Assembly: GCA_021772555.1 (NCBI GenBank)
Contig: JAJFLT010000217.1
Location: 1-6,999 of the forward strand
Length of the DNA: 6,999 nucleotides
Direction of reading: 5' to 3'
Origin: Opitutales bacterium
Lineage (GTDB): Bacteria > Verrucomicrobiota > Verrucomicrobiia > Opitutales > UBA2987
Part shown: positions 1 to 5,673 of the stretch, piece after piece
Position numbering within the stretch: position 1 is the stretch's first letter
Layout of the letters: every line of letters begins with the position of its first letter
Notes under the pieces: model-generated
Told to the model about the DNA's origin: nothing
The model's input: the letters and a program-made list of their open reading frames with translations, nothing else
The model's database searches: none
Program-made: the position numbers and the translations under genes

Positions 1-480
1 ATAGGCCCGAACATTCAATTGTTTCACGATCAGGGCCTTTTTAAGCCGCCCCATACTGGTGGCCCGATCCCTTGGCATCAGGACAATGGTTATTGGCGCT
101 GCCGCCCGGCCAGCTTGGTGTCTTGCTGGCTCACCCTGGATGATGTCGATATAGACAACGGCGCCATGCAATTCATTCCGCAAAGTCATCTGACTCCGTT
201 ATGGCATGACCAGCAAAATTCTTCCTTACATGAAATAGACGTATTTGATAAATCTCAGGCTGTGGTCGTTGACCTGCCTGCCGGGGGGTGCCTCTTCCAT
301 CATTGCCAGACTCTACACTATACGGCTCCAAATACGACCGACCGCCAACGCCGGGCCTTCGCTATTCATTATATGGTTCCCGGAACTGTAAAGTATATGG
401 AAAATCCCAAAACTAAAAAGATGGAAACCTTGCCCTTGCCTGTGGGTTTCAACAATCCCTTACTACGGGCCAGGATATAG
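1..480 (+). CDS. Phytanoyl-CoA dioxygenase (PhyH) family protein, C-terminal part
   Basis: Non-haem Fe(II)/2-oxoglutarate-dependent oxygenase of the PhyH family; the members' substrates vary widely (acyl-CoAs, small metabolites, osmolytes), so the substrate is not assigned. The reading frame is open from the first base (first residues IGPNIQLFHDQ), so the start lies left of the window and about 159 residues are visible. Seen: the iron-binding HxD pair in PWHQDNGYW (His at 76-78, Asp at 82-84), the distal iron ligand His in TLHYTAPN (codon 316-318), and eleven residues later the Arg expected to hold 2-oxoglutarate in RQRRAFAIHYM. All four active-site residues are therefore intact. The end, NNPLLRARI, resembles the usual PhyH C-terminus, so the 3' end is probably natural. 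A TTG at 19 could open the frame but sits inside the conserved core, so it is not the start. Convergent with the dehydrogenase gene; no evidence of shared transcription. Confidence 0.9.
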   Translation: MGPNIQLFHDQGLFKPPHTGGPIPWHQDNGYWRCRPASLVSCWLTLDDVDIDNGAMQFIPQSHLTPLWHDQQNSSLHEIDVFDKSQAVVVDLPAGGCLFHHCQTLHYTAPNTTDRQRRAFAIHYMVPGTVKYMENPKTKKMETLPLPVGFNNPLLRARI

Positions 481-699
481 AACGTGTGTTTCACCAGATT
501 ATAAAAATGATAACGGGGTCTGTTATGATCTGATTATTTCTGGATTTATTCGGAATTATGACAGGTTTCGTTTACCTGCGAGTCTTCTATCGCCGTCTCC
601 ACCAGCGCCGTTTGATTCACCACCGAGGGGCCAATAATCTTAGAGGGCACCTAAAAAGTGGAAATGTGCGATGGTGTGCGGCGAAACCAGCCAGCCTGA
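481..699. other. Convergent intergenic region, otherwise without recognisable content
   Basis: This stretch separates the ends of the PhyH gene (+) and the dehydrogenase gene (-). Apart from the dyad at 507-529 I see no RNA gene, repeat or convincing promoter. A 52-codon frame (558-716, +) is open, but it has no ribosome binding site I trust and runs into the dehydrogenase gene. I see no strong hairpin with a T-tract after the dehydrogenase stop. Confidence 0.5.
507..529 (+). terminator. Weak AT-rich inverted repeat after the PhyH gene, possible terminator
   Basis: ATAAC (510-514) and GTTAT (522-526) are perfect inverted arms around a 7-base loop GGGGTCT. The stem can extend over one G-G mismatch by two further pairs, and CAGAT (495-499) can alternatively pair with ATCTG (528-532). 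It lies 27 bases after the PhyH stop, in the right place for a terminator. The stem is GC-poor and only a loose T-rich stretch (ATTATTTC) follows, so a chance dyad is quite possible. Confidence 0.25.
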
Positions 700-1647
700 T
701 CAGATCGTCTCCATGAACGCCACTATCCGTTCCGCCATACGTCCGGAAACGAGCGCTACCGGTTCGAACGTCACCCCGCCGATATGCGGTGATATCACCA
801 GGTTGTCGTGCGAGCGGGCGTATCGCACGAGTGGGTGATTGCCCATGTCCTCTCGATCCTCGCCGCAGATGACATCGACTCCCGCGCCCGCCAGGGGCCC
901 TTCACGAAGGGAGTCCAGTAAAGCGCCCTCGTCAATGATCGCTCCCCGGCTAGTATTGATGAGGACCGCCCCAGGTTTCATCATCTGCAAGGCGCGCCGG
1001 TCAAAAAGATTTCGGTTCTCCTCCGTCAGGTGAACGTGAATCGATACCACGTCAGAACGGCGCAAAAGGTCTTCGAACTCGACCTGTTTTACCCCCGGCG
1101 GAAGGTCGCCTTGGGACTTGTGGTCGCAAATGAGAATCGGCATCCGAAAAGCCTGACCATATTCCGCCACAAACCGCCCGAGTCGGCCATAGCCGAGAAC
1201 CCCGAGCGTCTTGCCCGAAAGCTGGCGACCCCTGAACGGTGCCGATTCCCAACGGCCCGACTTTACCGATTCGAAGGCCCAGGGTAATCGCCTGACAACC
1301 GCCAGAAGCAGCGTCCACGCCAACTCCGCCGTGGAGGTGATCTTATTGAGCAAATCTTTGTCCTCCCTTAACGAGAACACCGTTATGCCCCCCGCCACCG
1401 CCGCCGACAGGTCGATGTGGTCCGTCCCGGTTGTCGGAGTCGCGATCAGTTTCAATCGCTTCGCGCGGGAAATAACCTCCGCGTCGCTGCGCATCCCTAA
1501 CGGGGTTAAAAAACCGTCGAAACGCTCAATCGTCTCCAACAATAGCTCTTGGCTCGGTGGCGAGTGCGTGACTTCTAGGTGCGACTCAAGAAGCTTCAAC
1601 GCTTCCGGCGCATTCGAGAAATCAATCATGCTAAGAAGCTTTTTCAT
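700..1647 (-). CDS. D-isomer-specific 2-hydroxyacid dehydrogenase (NAD-dependent)
   Basis: Cytoplasmic oxidoreductase that interconverts a D-2-hydroxyacid and a 2-keto acid; 315 residues, the usual length for the single-unit form (no C-terminal ACT domain as in many SerA proteins). Seen: substrate-domain motif TGTDHID at 73-79; helix TSTAELAWTLLLAVVRR at 104-120; Rossmann glycine motif GYGRLG at 152-157, with Asp175 at the end of the next strand, which favours NAD over NADP; and the catalytic triad Arg234 (NTSRGAIID), Glu263 (GED) and His288 (SPHIGG). The enzyme should be active. The start is ATG at 1647, not the frame-opening ATG at 1692: the first leaves one base after the TAA of the preceding gene and has GAGGAAT just upstream, while the extra 15 residues have no family resemblance. 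It is the last gene of the operon and probably translationally coupled. The substrate (hydroxypyruvate, glyoxylate, phosphoglycerate or a sugar-acid derivative) cannot be chosen from sequence. Confidence 0.92.
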   Translation of the reverse strand: MKKLLSMIDFSNAPEALKLLESHLEVTHSPPSQELLLETIERFDGFLTPLGMRSDAEVISRAKRLKLIATPTTGTDHIDLSAAVAGGITVFSLREDKDLLNKITSTAELAWTLLLAVVRRLPWAFESVKSGRWESAPFRGRQLSGKTLGVLGYGRLGRFVAEYGQAFRMPILICDHKSQGDLPPGVKQVEFEDLLRRSDVVSIHVHLTEENRNLFDRRALQMMKPGAVLINTSRGAIIDEGALLDSLREGPLAGAGVDVICGEDREDMGNHPLVRYARSHDNLVISPHIGGVTFEPVALVSGRMAERIVAFMETI

Positions 1648-1648
1648 G

Positions 1649-3124
1649 TTACAATTCCTCGAACCCAAACGCGTGCAATCGGGCGGATCCATAAAGCCAA
1701 AACCGCAGCCGGATACGCCCCTCCTTTATTTGAGCTAGTCGGCTCTCGCGCCAGGCAACCGATGCACGAACCGAATCGCAATGCATATCCCGGCAATCCT
1801 CGCGGCTAAATCCCGGGAGCGCTTCGTCACGCGATTCATGCAGGATCTCGATTTCAATCCAGCTTCGGTTCTGCTGGACCTCAGAAACATTGATTACCAA
1901 CTGGACCTCCCGGTCCGTGATCTCAAAGGGGACGGTAACGGCACATCCAGGGGTTTCGCGGTCCGGAGTCTCCAAGCAGGTGAACCGGTCGAGTCGAAGC
2001 GTCGCCAAGCCCAACCGCGAAAGCCGCACGGAACCCACATTTTCCAGATACGAAGCATCCGGCATATTATGACTGCTCGGCCAGCTGGTCCATTCATGGC
2101 CTTGCCCACAGTAGAAAAAATAGAGAGTATCGTCCTTGATGATCAGTTTGTCCGAAATTACCAAAAACCCATCGTCCCATTCACCGCGACGACCCCGGCT
2201 GATCAGTTTCTGATGCGGCTGGACCCTCCGGAAATGTTCACCGTCCCGACTCATCGCGAGGCGGATGTCGGCATGATAGGTTCCATATTTACCAAAACCA
2301 TCGGGCACGTACCATCCATATTCATAAGGCATGACATACTGGCCAGCATAGGGCGCCAGCATGAGGAAATGATTTTCGTCCTCGGTCTCCGGCGAAAGGA
2401 TCGGATTCCCGGCAGCTGCGCGTGTGAAGTGTTCAAGATCGGGACCGCAAACGAGGTATTTGGTGCGCACGACCGGTGGCCCGGGCTTGTTGGGTGGCTC
2501 AAGATTTTGCCAGACAAGCTTGAACCGTCTTTCGGGATCAGGGTCATCGTCATCGAGAATCAACGCCACAAGGTCTCCCCAAGGCCCGGTCCACCCTGGA
2601 ATGTCAACCGGCTCACCAATGGTCCAATGAATACCATCGGGAGAATAACCCGCCAAATGTTCGCGTGAAAACCCGGGACGGGGAGTCAGTATTGGTGGTC
2701 GCTGGGTGGTGAGAATCTTATAACGCTTTTCCCGATCCGGCTCGGTCGGGTCTTTGACCACTCTCCCGAGGGACATCAGGCATATATTGTTATCTTTGTT
2801 TCCATTGTAATCGAAGAGGCCGAGATTTGGTTTTTCCCAATGGATCCCGTCCTCGCTGAACGTGTAGCCAAGGGCATGAAAACTCGTGGCTGCCACATGG
2901 GTGGCCCCGTACCAACATTTAAACATTTCCTCCTCATCGTCGTAAATTACGGTCCCTTCCCAGGGAACCGCGCGGAGGGAATCCCACTCATGGATATCGC
3001 CGAGCGGCAGCAGCGGATTATCGGGATGTTTGACCGCTTCACAAACGCTCTGGACAACGCCGCGAAGACTCTGAATATCTTCGAGGTCGAGAAATACGAT
3101 TTTGGTTCCGGAATCAGTATTCAT
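1649..3124 (-). CDS. Five-bladed beta-propeller glycosidase-like protein B (GH32/GH43-type fold)
   Basis: Predicted cytoplasmic sugar-active propeller protein of 491 residues; its reaction is not established. Seen: N-terminal strand FLDLEDI (11-17), then KHPDNPLL (32-39), which also opens protein A; propeller motifs of the S-x-DG-x-x-W type at 90-96 (SEDGIHW), 161-167 (SPDGIHW) and 292-298 (SRDGEHF), with a weaker one at 227-233; the shared GEWD at 314-317; GLATLRLDRF at 372-381; and a C-terminal beta-sandwich from about 393 with LPGFSREDC (436-444), DSVRASVAW (450-458) and IRLRFWLYGSARLHAF (471-486). Proteins with this layout are common in Planctomycetes and Lentisphaerae and are usually labelled glycosyl hydrolase or hypothetical. 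Start: ATG at 3124, with GGGGAG nine bases upstream. A TTG at 3184 would lengthen it by 20 residues but overlaps the preceding gene and has no better site. No signal peptide. Second gene of the operon, 52 bases after A. Divergence from A suggests a different substrate or a non-catalytic role. Confidence 0.75.
   Translation of the reverse strand: MNTDSGTKIVFLDLEDIQSLRGVVQSVCEAVKHPDNPLLPLGDIHEWDSLRAVPWEGTVIYDDEEEMFKCWYGATHVAATSFHALGYTFSEDGIHWEKPNLGLFDYNGNKDNNICLMSLGRVVKDPTEPDREKRYKILTTQRPPILTPRPGFSREHLAGYSPDGIHWTIGEPVDIPGWTGPWGDLVALILDDDDPDPERRFKLVWQNLEPPNKPGPPVVRTKYLVCGPDLEHFTRAAAGNPILSPETEDENHFLMLAPYAGQYVMPYEYGWYVPDGFGKYGTYHADIRLAMSRDGEHFRRVQPHQKLISRGRRGEWDDGFLVISDKLIIKDDTLYFFYCGQGHEWTSWPSSHNMPDASYLENVGSVRLSRLGLATLRLDRFTCLETPDRETPGCAVTVPFEITDREVQLVINVSEVQQNRSWIEIEILHESRDEALPGFSREDCRDMHCDSVRASVAWRESRLAQIKEGRIRLRFWLYGSARLHAFGFEEL
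1654..1660 (-). promoter_or_regulatory. Ribosome binding site deciding the dehydrogenase start
   Basis: On the minus strand GAGGAAT lies six bases before the ATG at 1647 and inside the last codons of the preceding gene. The order GAGGAAT, TAA, C, ATG supports coupled translation and rules against the longer start at 1692. Confidence 0.7.
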
Positions 3125-3133
3125 AATATATCG

Positions 3134-3139
3134 CTCCCC
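3134..3139 (-). promoter_or_regulatory. Ribosome binding site deciding the propeller B start
   Basis: On the minus strand GGGGAG is followed by nine bases and the ATG at 3124. It lies in the 52-base gap after the propeller A gene and supports this start over the overlapping TTG at 3184. Confidence 0.6.
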
Positions 3140-3176
3140 ACAGTTAACAGAACCTATCTCAATTTCGCTAACATTT

Positions 3177-4706
3177 TTAATCAATCCAGAAGGAATACAA
3201 TTTCGCGTTATTCAATTCAAAGCGGAACCGCACGGAACTCCCTTTCGCCAAACCCATGAGGTTCGCAGATTCCCACTCAACCACGGCGTCGAGGGAATCC
3301 TCGCTGAGGAGCTTCGACTCTCCTCCCGGTAAAGGTCTGCCCTCCCCATCGTAGACAATCACGCGCAGGGTTCCGAATCGGGACTCGGTGTTTACATGCA
3401 GGCGCCCACCGCCATCAGGAAAGTCAAAAGCTTGCGTCTCCGCGTAGCCACCATCAAAGCTTGCCGCGAGGTAGGCAAAACGATCGCGCTTCACCGTGGC
3501 CATACCGATCCCGGACGATCGAGGACCGGTATCCGGTCCCTCGTAGGGTTTGCCGCAAGCGGGATGTCGCCAAGGCCGCCCTCCATAGTAAATCCGAATC
3601 TCGTCGTCGACCATGACCGGCGATGACGCCAACGATTGGTTGAACCGGTCCCACTCACCAACGCCACCCAAAGGGAGAAAAACCCCACGATCCCCCACCC
3701 TCTGCCAGCGCAACGCGTCTCGGCTCACCGCGAGCTGAATATCGAGCGTATTGTCCCCTGGAAAAGCATGGTACATTTGGATGAGACCGATATAGATGCC
3801 CTCGTAGGGGAAAACCGCCATGCTGTAGATTTCATCACCCGGCCGGTCATCAATGTCCGCGTGCATGACGATTTCGCCCGGCGTCCAATGGACGAAATCC
3901 TTGCTCGTGTGGAGTCGGACGGCCCTGCCCCAAAAGATTTCCCGGTACCATTCTGTGTCGCGGAATTTCGCGTGGACCTCTTCAGGGAGAAAAAAATCCC
4001 GGGCGAAAATCAGGTACTGCTTTTGGTAGGGATCCCAGGTCAAGTGGCTGAGATCTCCAATCGCGGGAATGGCAAATGGATTGCACTCACCCCACTGGAT
4101 GCCGTCCGGCGAAAAGGCCACCCCGGCGGCCCGCTTTTGTGTCGGCAGATACAGCGCATCGGATATCATTTTCCTATAATGGCTGACTAGATCGCGTTGC
4201 CCCCGCCGTTCCAGATCGGCGAAAACTGCCCGATGGTTGGAAAAAATCTCCTCTCGGTAAGGCGACGCTTCACCCCGCTTCTTCGTTTTGTAAAGCATCT
4301 TGTAGCGCCGTCCGGGATCGTCTTCCTCGTGATCACGCAAAACCGTGAACAACTCTGCGAAATGCTCGACGAAGCCCGATCCAAAAACAATTCTAGGGTT
4401 CCCTCCCGAAGGCGGGACCAGGTGATTTTGCGGGCTGCTCCATGTGATCCCATCCCCGCTTACCGCATGATTGACACAAGCGCTTGAGCGTTCGCGATTA
4501 TTAGAGGTGTACCACATGCCGTAACCTGATCCTTCATTTGGGATGACAGCTCCGAAAACCGCGGGGTGGCTGTCTTCATCGGTCGCCTTGATAAGCGGGT
4601 TATCGGGATGCTTCCTGGCCGGGACGATGCCACGGTCGATGTTATGGGTTGTCGCAAGGACTAGGTCATCGAGGAAGAGCTGGTGTTCCTTTCCGATCCG
4701 GATCAT
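3177..4706 (-). CDS. Five-bladed beta-propeller glycosidase-like protein A (GH32/GH43-type fold)
   Basis: Predicted cytoplasmic glycan-active protein of 509 residues and first gene of the operon; the exact reaction is unknown. Seen: LFLDDLVL (10-17), a typical opening of this family in which an Asp on the first strand faces the propeller axis in related clans; RKHPDNPLI (31-39); blade motifs SGDGITW (83-89), SPDGIQW (199-205), SKDFVHW (268-274) and SRDALRW (328-334); LDIQLAVSRD (321-330), matched by ADIRLAMSRD in protein B; GVGEWD (348-353); IRIYYGG (370-376); and a C-terminal beta-sandwich from about 420 ending SSVRFRFELNNAKLYSFWID, a signature ending of the family. No signal peptide or lipobox follows the ATG at 4706, unlike many family members in Planctomycetes. 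No Shine-Dalgarno sequence is visible upstream. An exact GH family, or a phosphorylase role (GH130 also has a five-bladed propeller), cannot be settled by eye. Confidence 0.78.
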   Translation of the reverse strand: MIRIGKEHQLFLDDLVLATTHNIDRGIVPARKHPDNPLIKATDEDSHPAVFGAVIPNEGSGYGMWYTSNNRERSSACVNHAVSGDGITWSSPQNHLVPPSGGNPRIVFGSGFVEHFAELFTVLRDHEEDDPGRRYKMLYKTKKRGEASPYREEIFSNHRAVFADLERRGQRDLVSHYRKMISDALYLPTQKRAAGVAFSPDGIQWGECNPFAIPAIGDLSHLTWDPYQKQYLIFARDFFLPEEVHAKFRDTEWYREIFWGRAVRLHTSKDFVHWTPGEIVMHADIDDRPGDEIYSMAVFPYEGIYIGLIQMYHAFPGDNTLDIQLAVSRDALRWQRVGDRGVFLPLGGVGEWDRFNQSLASSPVMVDDEIRIYYGGRPWRHPACGKPYEGPDTGPRSSGIGMATVKRDRFAYLAASFDGGYAETQAFDFPDGGGRLHVNTESRFGTLRVIVYDGEGRPLPGGESKLLSEDSLDAVVEWESANLMGLAKGSSVRFRFELNNAKLYSFWID

Positions 4707-4781
4707 ATTTCAATTGGTTGAGAAATCAGCGAGAAGTAGAGATACTCAATCAGGTAATTCCAGAATTTTAAACATGAAATT
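4707..4781. promoter_or_regulatory. Divergent control region between the propeller operon and the nitrilase gene
   Basis: These 75 AT-rich bases lie between two diverging start codons and must carry the nearby signals for both transcripts. Two short dyads are visible: ATTTC (4707-4711) with GAAAT (4722-4726), and AATTT (4764-4768) with AAATT (4777-4781). A minus-strand -10-like TAAAAT (reading 4770 to 4765) has no good -35 partner. Neither start codon has a clear Shine-Dalgarno sequence. A shared operator is possible but unproven. Confidence 0.5.
4718..4746 (+). promoter_or_regulatory. Candidate sigma-70-type promoter for the nitrilase gene
   Basis: TTGAGA (4718-4723, one mismatch to TTGACA) is followed after exactly 17 bases by GATACT (4741-4746, two mismatches to TATAAT). 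Transcription would start near 4753 and leave a leader of roughly 30 bases before the ATG at 4782. Spacing and position fit well, but in an AT-rich gap such matches also arise by chance. Confidence 0.45.
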
Positions 4782-5630
4782 ATGACTAAGAAGAAGCTAG
4801 TTAAAGTGCGTGTGGGTGCGGTGCAGATGATTTCAACCCCCGGCGACGTGAAGGGGAATATCGAGAAAGCCTTCATATTTTGTGACAAGGCGGCCCGCAG
4901 AGGGGTGAAGATTTTATGTTTTCCGGAATGTGCTAGCACGGGATGGGACCGCCGTTGGACGCGTGACAAAGCTTTTCGGAGAAAGTTCTACGGGGAGCCT
5001 GTTCCGGGCCCAATGGTGGACCTTTTCAGCGCAAAGGCGGCGGAGACGGACATGTATATCATTTTCGGCATGGTGGAAAGACCTCTCCGCTCGCAGAAGA
5101 TCTATAACACAGCATTTATTACTGGTCCTAAGGAGGGGTATATCGGCAAGCAGCGAAAAGTTTATTCCGAACCGGTCTTCGAGAATGGAACCGAGGCCGA
5201 TGTTTTCCAGACGCGCTATGGCAAGATCGGGATTTTTATCTGCCGGGATCAACGCTCTCCCGAAGTCTCGAGATTATTGGCCTTGAAAGGCGCCAATCTG
5301 TTTTGTCAACCGACCTACTATTCACATTCTGACGGTAAGGACATAAAGCGCCGGTATGTCGGCAAATGTGTCTCCCAACGGTCTCGCGCCATGGAAAACG
5401 GGCTCCATCTGGTCATAGCTAACGGCGGTTGCCCGGAATACGTCAACAACAGCCGGATAATAGGTCCCGACTGGCAGGGGCCCGAACCGGTCTTGGCGCG
5501 AGCCATGCGTAAGGAGCAACTCCTTGTCGCCGAAATCGAGTATGATTTGAACTTCAGTAAAGCAAGGCAGTGGGCCGCGCAGGCGCCCTGGTTATACCGG
5601 GAGTTGGGACGAGAATTCCTCAAGCTCTAA
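4782..5630 (+). CDS. Nitrilase-superfamily carbon-nitrogen hydrolase (amidohydrolase)
   Basis: Cytoplasmic enzyme that hydrolyses a carbon-nitrogen bond, most likely an amide or carbamoyl group, through a cysteine thioester; 282 residues, a full-length single domain. Seen: N-terminal strand VRVGAVQM (9-16); Glu49 in CFPECASTGW (general base); Lys126 in GKQRKVY; nucleophile Cys154 in IGIFICRDQRSPE; followed by a long strand-loop region with LVIANGG (210-216) and a C-terminal tail WLYRELGREF typical of the superfamily's dimer arm. The Glu-Lys-Cys triad is complete. The overall look is closest to the amidase/N-carbamoylputrescine amidase-like branch rather than true nitrilases, but the substrate is not assigned. 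The start is ATG at 4782; an ATG at 4774 gives only MKL and a stop (ATGAAATTATGA), overlapping the true start. No clear Shine-Dalgarno sequence. Diverges from the propeller operon across 75 bases, suggesting joint regulation, and converges with the solute-binding protein gene after a 43-base gap. Confidence 0.9.
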   Translation: MTKKKLVKVRVGAVQMISTPGDVKGNIEKAFIFCDKAARRGVKILCFPECASTGWDRRWTRDKAFRRKFYGEPVPGPMVDLFSAKAAETDMYIIFGMVERPLRSQKIYNTAFITGPKEGYIGKQRKVYSEPVFENGTEADVFQTRYGKIGIFICRDQRSPEVSRLLALKGANLFCQPTYYSHSDGKDIKRRYVGKCVSQRSRAMENGLHLVIANGGCPEYVNNSRIIGPDWQGPEPVLARAMRKEQLLVAEIEYDLNFSKARQWAAQAPWLYRELGREFLKL

Positions 5631-5673
5631 GAGGGCGTCTACGGGCTGAAGTGATCGGGCTCGAAAATAGGTT

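Noticed and set aside
665..680. Short direct repeat TGTGCG, twice ten bases apart
   Set aside because: Only 6 bases and two copies; no CRISPR-like or iteron-like pattern.
558..716. A 52-codon frame with a hydrophobic start followed by basic residues in the intergenic gap
   Set aside because: No convincing ribosome site, an in-frame stop just upstream, overlap with the dehydrogenase end, and His/Arg-rich composition suggest chance.
1211..1738. A 175-codon open frame on the + strand
   Set aside because: Antisense to the dehydrogenase N-terminal half and the end of propeller B; composition is rich in Ser/Arg as expected of a shadow frame.
1781..2668. A 295-codon open frame on the + strand
   Set aside because: It lies wholly antisense to propeller B, whose family motifs are clear. 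The translation shows no domain I recognise, has no ribosome binding site, and looks like a codon-bias shadow.
3636..4190. A 184-codon open frame on the + strand
   Set aside because: Antisense to the conserved blades of propeller A; no recognisable motif of its own.
4774..4785. Mini-frame ATGAAATTATGA overlapping the nitrilase start
   Set aside because: It encodes only three residues and lacks a ribosome site; a coupling role is possible but nothing supports it.
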